Positions 1 through 5,769 of a stretch of 13,642 bases of DNA are shown piece after piece; the first letter of the stretch is position 1; every line of letters starts with the position of its first letter. The DNA comes from CAMBDR01 sp046597185 (lineage in GTDB: Bacteria; Pseudomonadota; Gammaproteobacteria; Burkholderiales; Burkholderiaceae_D). Both the position numbers and the translations under genes were made by a program. The notes under the pieces were generated by a model, which saw only the letters and a program-made list of their open reading frames with translations, was not told the DNA's origin and did not search any database. The DNA is taken from assembly GCA_046597185.1 (NCBI GenBank), contig JBKJLF010000192.1:1-13642 (forward strand), given 5' to 3'.

Positions 1-1
1 T

Positions 2-181
2 CAAAAGTTTGCCCAGGCCGATTCCTCCGATGCGCGCCTGCGGGGCGGCACTGGCCTGGGTTTGGCGATTGCGCGCGAAATGGTATTGCGCATGGGCGGC
101 GAGATCGGTTATCACTCGCAAGTCGGCCAGGGCAGTACCTTTTTTGTTGAGTTCCCGGTCAAACCCGCCATCAAAACCTAA
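2..181 (+). CDS. Sensor histidine kinase, C-terminal fragment (cut by window edge)
   Basis: Only the last 59 codons are present, read in the frame starting at base 2 and ending in TAA at 179-181. The peptide begins QKFAQADSSDARLRGGTGLG and continues with LAIAREMVLRMGGEIG and a GQGSTFFVEFPV tail. This is the end of a HATPase_c (GHKL) ATP-binding domain: the F-x-Q-A-D stretch is the F-box/ATP-lid region, GGTGLGL is the G2 box, and MGG-x-I-x-x-S-x-x-G-x-GSTF is the usual final strand pair. Family knowledge: such domains bind ATP and autophosphorylate a DHp-domain histidine in two-component signalling. The sensor part, DHp domain and any partner regulator lie outside the window, so the stimulus is unknown. 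The protein ends at FPVKPAIKT without a receiver domain, so it is not a hybrid kinase at this end. Its stop overlaps the stop of the convergent permease gene by four bases. Confidence 0.9.
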   Translation, partial: QKFAQADSSDARLRGGTGLGLAIAREMVLRMGGEIGYHSQVGQGSTFFVEFPVKPAIKT

Positions 182-1140
182 CGTGATTTTTCAAACGGCA
201 CGCCTATCGCTTTCGGTGCATGGGCGCGCCCGACCCAACCTGCCAGCAGCAATACGGTCAGCACATAGGGTAGCATTTGAATAAAATCACTCGGTATCAC
301 CCCTACCACGGGTAGTGCCACGTTTTGAATGCGCACTTGCATCGCATCGGTGACGGCAAACAGCAGGCACACCAACACGGTTGGCCCCGGCAACCATTTA
401 CCAAACACCAGTGCCGCCAAGGCCAAAAAGCCTTTGCCCGCCGTCATATTTTGTACCCAGCCGCTATTGCTGGAAAGCGAAATATACGCGCCCGCCAAGC
501 CGCACAGCAGCGCGCCCGCCAGCAAGGCCAAATAACGGGTCAGCGCGACTGAAACGCCAGCCGTATCCAGCGCATGCGGGTTGGCCCCGGCTGCGCGCAG
601 GCGTAAGCCAAAACGGGTTTTAAAAATCACCCAAATGACCAAGGGCACCAGCGCCAGCATGAAGTAGGTGATGATGCTATGGCCCGAAATAACTCGCGCA
701 TACAGCGGCCCGAGCACGGGCACGGATGCCAGCTCTTGCGCCCACGGCCACACCAAACCGCGCAAGCGGGTGGTGTCTTCCAGCCTGGGCGTGGCGTTTT
801 CGGCCTGAAACCAGGCCAAGGCCAGCACGGGCGTTAAACCCGCCACGATAAAGTTGATGGCGACTCCGCAAATTAATTGATTGCCGCTAAAGGTAATCAC
901 CACCAAACCATGGATGAGCGCCAAGGCCAGCGTCACGCCCAGTGCCGCCAACATACCCAGCCAGGGTGAACCGCTCCAATGCGCTACCGCTGCGGCAAAA
1001 AACGAGGCCAACAACATCTTGCCTTCGAGGCTAAGTTCAATAATGCCGCTACGTTCCACAAAACACCCCGCCAGGGCCGCCAGCACCAGCGGGGTGGCGG
1101 TGCGCAAGGTGGTTTCGAGTATGCTGATGAGGCTATCCAT
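178..1140 (-). CDS. BMP-type (nucleoside-like) ABC transporter, inner-membrane permease 2
   Basis: A 320-aa hydrophobic protein with about eight or nine predicted membrane segments, belonging to the BPD_transp_2 permease family (COG1079; YufQ/NupQ-like). The N-terminal region carries the family's signature stretch around residues 28-46 (ERSGIIELSLEGKML), related to the usual SGxxNIGLEGMML; the N-I-G is replaced by E-L-S. Length matches family members of about 300-320 aa. It should form the transmembrane channel with the permease encoded just upstream (7 nt away, TAAGAAAACCATG), driven by the ATPase at 2251-3864 and fed by the binding protein at 3864-4892. The ATG at 1140 is the only start compatible with that spacing; its Shine-Dalgarno is weak (AAAGG about 15 nt upstream), suggesting translational coupling. 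It is the last gene of the operon, and its TAG stop overlaps the TAA of the opposing histidine kinase. Family assignment is firm; the substrate (purine nucleosides in characterised relatives) is inferred. Confidence 0.93.
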   Translation of the reverse strand: MDSLISILETTLRTATPLVLAALAGCFVERSGIIELSLEGKMLLASFFAAAVAHWSGSPWLGMLAALGVTLALALIHGLVVITFSGNQLICGVAINFIVAGLTPVLALAWFQAENATPRLEDTTRLRGLVWPWAQELASVPVLGPLYARVISGHSIITYFMLALVPLVIWVIFKTRFGLRLRAAGANPHALDTAGVSVALTRYLALLAGALLCGLAGAYISLSSNSGWVQNMTAGKGFLALAALVFGKWLPGPTVLVCLLFAVTDAMQVRIQNVALPVVGVIPSDFIQMLPYVLTVLLLAGWVGRAHAPKAIGVPFEKSR

Positions 1141-1147
1141 GGTTTTC

Positions 1148-2254
1148 TTAGCCTTTATTGCTTAATAAATTCAAGCGCGCCAACAGCGGTACAAACAAAT
1201 ACGTCAGCGCACCACAAAACAGGATAATCAAACCCTGAATCAAAAATACCAAATGATTGGTGATGTTGGAATTGGATAAAGACAGCTCCAGCCCACCTTG
1301 AATCAAGACCCCGAACAAAAGGGAAGACAGACAAATCCCGACCGGGTGGTTGCGCCCCATTAACGCGACCGCAATGCCGATAAAGCCCACCCCGTTGGGA
1401 AAGCCCAGACTCATATGATGGGCGCTGCCGGAAATATCATTCACCGCCGCTAAACCGGCCAAGCCGCCCGAGGCACACACCACCACAATCACCATCCGGG
1501 AGACCAGTATGCCGGCATACACGGCGGCGTCCGGGTTGCTGCCCAGGGTGCGCAATTCATAGCCAAACCGGGTGCGCCACACCAGCCAGTAAAACAGGGT
1601 GGCGCACAGCAGAGCCAACAGCAAGCTGGCGTTGAGCGGCGAGGGGGCCACCTTCATGCCAAACCAGCCGAGGATTTGGCTAAAACCGGGCATCCAGGTG
1701 TTGGCGCTAAAATCCACGGTCGAGACATTTTGCGAACCCGCTTGCATCAAATGATTGGTGAGTAAATAATTCATCACGCTATTGGCGATGAAGTTAAACA
1801 TGATGGTGGTGACCACAATATGGCTACCGCGCACGGCTTGAAAATAGCCCGGCAAAAACGCCCAGGCGGCACCAAACAGCATCGCCATCAATACAATAAA
1901 CGGCAGTGCCAGCCAAGCCGGCCAACTGGGGGCCAGGAATGACGCCAGTGTGACCCCCAAACCCGCCAGATACACTTGCCCTTCGCCGCCAATATTAAAC
2001 AAGCCGGCATGAATTGCCAGCGCCACGGCCAGCCCGGTAAAGATAAAACCGGTGGCGTAAAACAAGGTAAATTGCAAGCCATTGCCAGAGAGCAGGGCGC
2101 TATCGATGACGATTTTTAAACAAGCCGCAGGCGATTCACCCACCGCCAGCAAAACCAGCGCGGCCACCGTGAAAGCGGCCAGTAAATTAAGCAGTGGCAG
2201 CACCACAATACTGGCCCAACGCGGTAAGGCGTCGAGTGAGATTTGCACACTCAT
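1148..2254 (-). CDS. BMP-type (nucleoside-like) ABC transporter, inner-membrane permease 1
   Basis: A 368-aa multi-spanning protein of the BPD_transp_2 family (COG4603; YufP/NupP-like). The diagnostic motif HAGLFNIGGEGQ is at residues 82-93, followed by the long alternating hydrophobic segments of this permease class; the last segment ends near LTYLFVPLLARLNL. An open frame extends upstream to 2338, but I choose the ATG at 2252-2254. It forms an ATGA overlap with the TGA of the ATPase gene, it has a strong Shine-Dalgarno GGGAGG nine bases upstream, and the upstream extension (rich in R, C, Q) is just the ATPase C-terminus read in another frame. It pairs with the 320-aa permease downstream to form a heterodimeric channel, as in the nucleoside importers of this family. 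The exact substrate cannot be read from the sequence. Confidence 0.94.
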   Translation of the reverse strand: MSVQISLDALPRWASIVVLPLLNLLAAFTVAALVLLAVGESPAACLKIVIDSALLSGNGLQFTLFYATGFIFTGLAVALAIHAGLFNIGGEGQVYLAGLGVTLASFLAPSWPAWLALPFIVLMAMLFGAAWAFLPGYFQAVRGSHIVVTTIMFNFIANSVMNYLLTNHLMQAGSQNVSTVDFSANTWMPGFSQILGWFGMKVAPSPLNASLLLALLCATLFYWLVWRTRFGYELRTLGSNPDAAVYAGILVSRMVIVVVCASGGLAGLAAVNDISGSAHHMSLGFPNGVGFIGIAVALMGRNHPVGICLSSLLFGVLIQGGLELSLSNSNITNHLVFLIQGLIILFCGALTYLFVPLLARLNLLSNKG

Positions 2255-3864
2255 GCGGCTTTTCCTCCCATCATTTGGCCCAGTGAGCAACGGTTCGCCT
2301 CTTGCGCATTGACGCAGCCGGTAATTTTGCCGCCACACATGACGATGATGCGATCTGACAGCGCCATAATTTCATCCAGTTCCACCGAGACCAAAATAAT
2401 TGCCTTGCCCGCCTGACGTAAATCGAGCAGGGTTTGATGAATCATTTCAATCGCACCAATATCGACCCCGCGCGTGGGTTGGCCAATTAAATATAAATCG
2501 GCATTGCGCTCAATTTCGCGCGCCAACACCAGTTTTTGCTGGTTGCCGCCGGAGAGCAAACTCATTTTCATTTCAGGTGCCGGGGGGCGAATATCAAAGC
2601 GCGTAATATAGTCGCTAATGCGGCGCGTAATGGTCGGGCGCGACAAGGTGCCCAATGCGCCGCCAATGCGTGCCAGCAAGTTGCCACTGGCGCGCAAACC
2701 CGGCTGGCGCTGGCTACCCAAAATGGCATTTTCAGCACAGGAAAAGTTTTTTACCACGCCGTTTTTCAGGCGGTCTTCCGGCACATGGGCAATTCCCATG
2801 GCGCGAAATTGTGCCGCAGCGGCCTGTTTGGCAGGTTTGAGTGCCTGCCCGCGCAAACGCAAATTGCCGCTGCTGGCTTGGCTGATGCCGGATAAAATAT
2901 CGAGTAATTCGGATTGGCCATTGCCCGCCACCCCCGCAATACCCACAATCTCGCCCGGATAGACGGCAAAATTGAGGTTGGACAGCAGCACCTCGCCCCG
3001 GCTACCGAGCAAACCGAGCTGCTGAACTTCCAGCAGTGGCGCGGTGGCTACGGACGGGGTGTGATTGGCCTGCGCGCGCTTAGGTTGCGCCACGCTACGC
3101 CCCACCATCATTTCCGCCAGGCGCGCCGCGTCGGTGCTGCTGGTGGCCACGGTATCGACAATTTTACCGCCGCGCATAACGGTTACGACATCGGTAAATT
3201 CCAGAATCTCACGCAATTTATGGGTAATCAAAATCACCGTTTTGCCTTGCATCTTTAAGGCCAGCAAAATGCGAAATAAATGATCGGTTTCATCCGGCGT
3301 CAGTACCGCCGTGGGTTCATCCAGAATTAAAATCTGCGCGCCGCGATACAGCGCCTTTAACAGTTCCACCCGCTGCTGCTGGCCAACCCCCAATTGGCTG
3401 ATCAGGCGATCCGGATCGACGCCCAAATCATATTGCTGCGCCATGTCAGCCACATGGCTGCGCGCCCCGCTTAAATTGGCCGCCAGTTTGAATTGTTTTT
3501 CCGAACCGAGAATGATGTTTTCGAGCACCGTAAAATCTTCCACCAACATAAAATGCTGATGTACCATGCCGATGCCCAGCGCAATGGCCTGTTGGCTGTT
3601 TTTCAAATGCACTTCTTGCCCATTGACCCAAATTTGGCCGCGATCTGCCTGATAATAACCGTACAGAATATTCATCAGCGTCGATTTGCCGGCACCATTT
3701 TCACCGACAATGCCATGGATGGTGCCGCGCGTCACCGTGAGTGACACGTCTTGATTGGCATGCACCGTGCCAAACGATTTATCGACGCCGCGCAAGCTCA
3801 GCGCAGCGTGCAAGGGCAGCGCAGCGTTGGCATGGTTTGGGTCAATGTTGGACGACGCAGTCAT
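2251..3864 (-). CDS. BMP-type (nucleoside-like) ABC transporter, duplicated ATP-binding protein
   Basis: A 537-aa cytoplasmic ATPase with two fused ABC domains, as in sugar/nucleoside importers (COG3845; YufO/NupO-like). Domain 1: Walker A GENGAGKST (54-62), Q-loop HQHFMLVEDF (102-111), signature LGVGQQQRVE (158-167), Walker B ILILDEPT (178-185), switch His215. Domain 2 is degenerate, as usual in this family: GVAGNGQSE (311-319) replaces Walker A and lacks its lysine, the signature LLSGGNQQK (436-444) is intact, the Walker B region reads LIGQPTRGVD (459-468) with Q for the catalytic Glu, and the H-loop His is absent (LVSVELDE). So hydrolysis should occur mainly at one composite site. The frame opens at a TTG at 3879, but the ATG at 3864 shares one base with the binding protein's TAA (TAATG), which fits translational coupling and the conserved N-terminus. 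It overlaps the downstream permease by four bases (ATGA). Confidence 0.95.
   Translation of the reverse strand: MTASSNIDPNHANAALPLHAALSLRGVDKSFGTVHANQDVSLTVTRGTIHGIVGENGAGKSTLMNILYGYYQADRGQIWVNGQEVHLKNSQQAIALGIGMVHQHFMLVEDFTVLENIILGSEKQFKLAANLSGARSHVADMAQQYDLGVDPDRLISQLGVGQQQRVELLKALYRGAQILILDEPTAVLTPDETDHLFRILLALKMQGKTVILITHKLREILEFTDVVTVMRGGKIVDTVATSSTDAARLAEMMVGRSVAQPKRAQANHTPSVATAPLLEVQQLGLLGSRGEVLLSNLNFAVYPGEIVGIAGVAGNGQSELLDILSGISQASSGNLRLRGQALKPAKQAAAAQFRAMGIAHVPEDRLKNGVVKNFSCAENAILGSQRQPGLRASGNLLARIGGALGTLSRPTITRRISDYITRFDIRPPAPEMKMSLLSGGNQQKLVLAREIERNADLYLIGQPTRGVDIGAIEMIHQTLLDLRQAGKAIILVSVELDEIMALSDRIIVMCGGKITGCVNAQEANRCSLGQMMGGKAA
2264..2269 (-). promoter_or_regulatory. Ribosome binding site of permease 1 (decides the start)
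   Basis: GGGAGG on the - strand, nine bases before the ATG at 2254. It lies inside the end of the ATPase gene and supports the internal start over the longer open frame reaching 2338. Confidence 0.75.
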
Positions 3865-4892
3865 TAATGCACCGGGCAAGTGTTTTTCGTGCGGAAATCC
3901 ACCACATCCAGCTTGCCATCCATAATTTGCTGGCGCGCCTGGCTGATTTTCTTTTCCATCTCCGCTGAAATCAGGGCGCGGTTGTGTTGATCCAAAGCCC
4001 AGTCTACGCCGCCTTCTTTCAAACCCATTTTGAGTAAGCCGGGTTTCCAGGTGTTGGCCCGGGCTAGGGTCAGGGTATCAAACACCGCTTGGTCGATGCG
4101 CTTGATCATGGAGGTTAAAATAACGCCGGGTTGAATATAATTTTGATTGGAGTCAACCCCGATGGCCAGTTTTTTGGCATCCTTGGCCGCTTGAAATACG
4201 CCCAAACCGGTTGGCCCGGCTACCGGGAACACCACATCGGCACCGCGATCAAATTGGCTCTTGGCAATTTCACCACCGCGCCCCGGATCATTAAAACTGC
4301 TGGGGGTGGAGCCGATCACATTGCTCAGCACTTCAATTTTCGGGTCGATATATTTGACGCCTTGCACATAGCCGCATTCAAAGGCATTGAGTAGCGGCAT
4401 ATTCATGGCATTGATGTAGCCGACTTTTTTACTCTTGCTGGAAAGGGCGGCGGCCATGCCCACCAAAAACGAACCCTCTTGTTCCTTGAATACCACACTT
4501 AACACATTATCGGCCTTGACTTCGGCATCGATCAAGACAAACTTGGTTTTGGGAAATTCTGCGGCGACTTTTTGCATCGATTGAGTAAAGCTAAAACCAT
4601 TCGCAATCACGATATCGCTACCTTTTTTTGCCATATTGCGCAACACTTGTTCGCGTTGCACTTCATTGTTGACGATGGCTTCCTTGACATCGACGCCGCT
4701 GGCTTTTTTGAATTTGACGATGCCATTGTAGGCGCTTTCGTTAAAGCTTTTATCGAATTTCCCTCCGGTGTCATACACGATGGCGGCAGAAAAATCGGCG
4801 GCATACAAGGGGGTGGCAAACAAAGGTGCGGCAAATAAGGCGGCGACGCTGATGGCGCTGCCAACCAGGCTTAAACGATGCAAAGATTTCAT
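3864..4892 (-). CDS. BMP-family periplasmic substrate-binding protein of ABC importer
   Basis: A 342-aa exported binding protein of the Bmp (Med/TmpC/PnrA/YufN) family. The mature part opens with the family hallmark AIVYDTGGKFDKSFNESAYNG (about residues 37-57), followed by IVIANGF (94-100), FKEQEGSFLVGMAAAL (135-150), FECGYVQGVKY and GVDSNQNY (245-252), all expected around the ligand pocket. Characterised relatives bind purine nucleosides; that substrate is an inference here. The signal peptide (about residues 1-31) ends in LYA-AD and has no lipobox Cys, so the protein is soluble in the periplasm rather than a lipoprotein. Cys173 and Cys339 are the only cysteines in the mature protein and could form a disulfide. 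I choose the ATG at 4892: MKSLHRL begins a proper signal peptide and a GGAAAG element precedes it, while the extension to 4943 adds an unlikely 17 residues. First gene of the operon, behind the promoter at 4993-5021. Confidence 0.95.
   Translation of the reverse strand: MKSLHRLSLVGSAISVAALFAAPLFATPLYAADFSAAIVYDTGGKFDKSFNESAYNGIVKFKKASGVDVKEAIVNNEVQREQVLRNMAKKGSDIVIANGFSFTQSMQKVAAEFPKTKFVLIDAEVKADNVLSVVFKEQEGSFLVGMAAALSSKSKKVGYINAMNMPLLNAFECGYVQGVKYIDPKIEVLSNVIGSTPSSFNDPGRGGEIAKSQFDRGADVVFPVAGPTGLGVFQAAKDAKKLAIGVDSNQNYIQPGVILTSMIKRIDQAVFDTLTLARANTWKPGLLKMGLKEGGVDWALDQHNRALISAEMEKKISQARQQIMDGKLDVVDFRTKNTCPVH
4801..4845. repeat. Three 15-bp tandem repeats encoding the end of the signal peptide
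   Basis: Three adjacent imperfect 15-bp units (4801-4815, 4816-4830, 4831-4845; consensus GCAAACAAGGGGGCG on the + strand). On the - strand they encode three pentapeptides of form [AT]-[AP]-L-[FY]-A at residues 17-31 of the binding protein, covering the end of the hydrophobic core and the cleavage region. Each unit ends in an alanine that could serve as a -1 residue for signal peptidase. Confidence 0.75.
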
Positions 4893-4986
4893 TGTAATTC
4901 TTTCCAAAGGGCAAAATAGTAAAAAAGAGTTGGCATGCCGCAATCGCGCGCCGGACGCTTGCGATAAGGTGTCGGCAATGACAAAG
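4893..4986 (-). other. 5' leader of the importer operon, possibly structured
   Basis: About 94 nt lie between the predicted transcription start (near 4986) and the ATG at 4892. The first half is GC-rich and can fold: on the - strand TGCC pairs with GGCA about 40 nt downstream, enclosing GCAA/TTGC around a GC-rich loop. The second half is a T-rich run (CTCTTTTTTACTATTTT) leading to the GGAAAG ribosome binding site. I cannot match it to a known riboswitch consensus by eye. Confidence 0.3.
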
Positions 4987-4992
4987 ACAGCA

Positions 4993-5021
4993 ATTTTAAT
5001 CTATATTGCGCTTGGTGTGAA
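4993..5021 (-). promoter_or_regulatory. Predicted sigma-70 promoter of the importer operon
   Basis: On the - strand: -35 TTCACA (5016-5021, five of six matches to TTGACA), a 17-nt spacer, then -10 TAAAAT (4993-4998, five of six matches to TATAAT). Spacing is optimal and it lies about 100 nt upstream of the binding-protein start, in the only sizeable gap before the operon. No operator-like palindrome overlaps it. Confidence 0.65.
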
Positions 5022-5058
5022 AATCGAAACAGTTTGGAACTAGCCAACCCAGGCCAAA

Positions 5059-5592
5059 TCAGGCCAGCATGGACCATAAATCATCCCAATCAGCGGGTTG
5101 GAAAGAGCCTTCGCGTTTGAGCAGTTGGTTGTGCGCTTTGTCCAGCATAAAATGGGTGGGTTTGCGGTTGATGGGGCCAAAACTGTCACGGTGGTTGGGT
5201 GCGTTACGCCATACAATGGGAAAGCGGGACGCGGCAGGAACCGAGAGGGCAATCAGTTTCATGTATTCGGTAAAGTCGCTTTGTTTTTCATCCAGATTGA
5301 CGCCGATTAAAGTGAAATGGCGTTTGTGGTTTCTTGTGTAAAATTCCCGCATTAATTTCAACTCTTTGGTGCATAAATTGCAATCTGCGGTGAAAAAGGT
5401 CACTAAACAGGCTTGTCCGGCAAAGCTATCGAGGGACAGGGGTTTGCCATCGCTATCCTGACCAATCAGGGTATGGTGAATCGGGTTTTTTGGCGCGGCT
5501 GCAGGCGCGGACGCTGGTTGTGCCAAGGTATGGGCGCCACTCAATGCCAGGCTATTGAATGCTAAATATTGAAGAAAAGTACGTTTATTCAT
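5059..5592 (-). CDS. Exported TlpA/redoxin-like thioredoxin-fold protein
   Basis: A 177-aa protein: N-terminal signal peptide (about 1-24, ending HTLA-QP), a short Ala/Pro linker, then a thioredoxin-fold domain from about residue 38. The core is LVTFFTADCNLCTKELKLM (63-81) with the CxxC pair Cys71/Cys74. IGVNLDE (96-102) is the next strand and KPTHFMLD (144-151) carries the expected cis-Pro (Pro145). This order (ADCxxC, NLDE, PTxFxxD) matches AhpC/TSA-redoxin/TlpA-like periplasmic thiol proteins. Its likely role is thiol-disulfide exchange in the periplasm; the partner is unknown. The usual Trp before the first Cys is replaced by Asp, and the dipeptide between the cysteines is Asn-Leu, so its redox potential may differ from classical TlpA. 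The signal begins MNKRTFLQ, resembling a Tat motif with KR in place of RR. A GGGGAA ribosome binding site lies seven bases before the ATG. Apparently monocistronic; a weak -10-like TATAAC sits at 5618-5623. Confidence 0.85.
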   Translation of the reverse strand: MNKRTFLQYLAFNSLALSGAHTLAQPASAPAAAPKNPIHHTLIGQDSDGKPLSLDSFAGQACLVTFFTADCNLCTKELKLMREFYTRNHKRHFTLIGVNLDEKQSDFTEYMKLIALSVPAASRFPIVWRNAPNHRDSFGPINRKPTHFMLDKAHNQLLKREGSFQPADWDDLWSMLA

Positions 5593-5768
5593 GATGGTTC
5601 CCCGATATTTTGTGTCTGTTATAGTGTAGTTGATGAAGAATCATAACATAGTGGGATTAATTTCTAGCTTTAGATATGGGTTTTCCAGTAACAGATGTGT
5701 TAATTCAGCACTATTTTTATTATCCGCTTTGACTTGAGGTGCATGCAACAGTATGGCAAGATAGCGTA
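5593..5768. other. AT-rich divergent intergenic region
   Basis: Gap between the divergent thioredoxin-like and cyclase genes, markedly richer in A+T than the flanking genes. Candidate -10 boxes are TATAAC (5618-5623, - strand) and TATTAT (5718-5723, + strand), neither with a convincing -35 partner. A TTGACT -35-like hexamer is at about 5729-5734 on the + strand. No clear operator palindrome or terminator was seen. Confidence 0.35.
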
Positions 5769-5769
5769 A
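5743..5769 (+). CDS. Possible 8-codon leader peptide upstream of the cyclase
   Basis: ATG at 5743 opens a short frame MQQYGKIA ending in TAA at 5767-5769. Its stop overlaps the ATG at 5769 as TAATG, a classic translational-coupling arrangement. A GAGG sequence lies at 5736-5739, only three bases from the ATG, which is closer than usual. It is also compatible with chance, and it competes with a GTG start for the cyclase at 5739 in another frame. Confidence 0.25.
   Translation: MQQYGKIA

Noticed and set aside
2255..2338. N-terminal extension of permease 1
   Set aside because: It overlaps the ATPase coding region, lacks permease-like sequence, and a strong GGGAGG precedes the internal ATG at 2254.
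2536..2895. 119-aa open frame on the + strand inside the ATPase gene
   Set aside because: It is a shadow of the well-supported ATPase gene and has no recognisable domain.
2251..3879. TTG start at 3879 for the ATPase
   Set aside because: The ATG at 3864 gives the TAATG junction with the preceding gene and a family-like N-terminus; the TTG adds five residues without a better ribosome binding site.
4893..4986. Naming a specific purine riboswitch
   Set aside because: The leader can fold, but I could not match conserved nucleotides of any purine-sensing class by eye.
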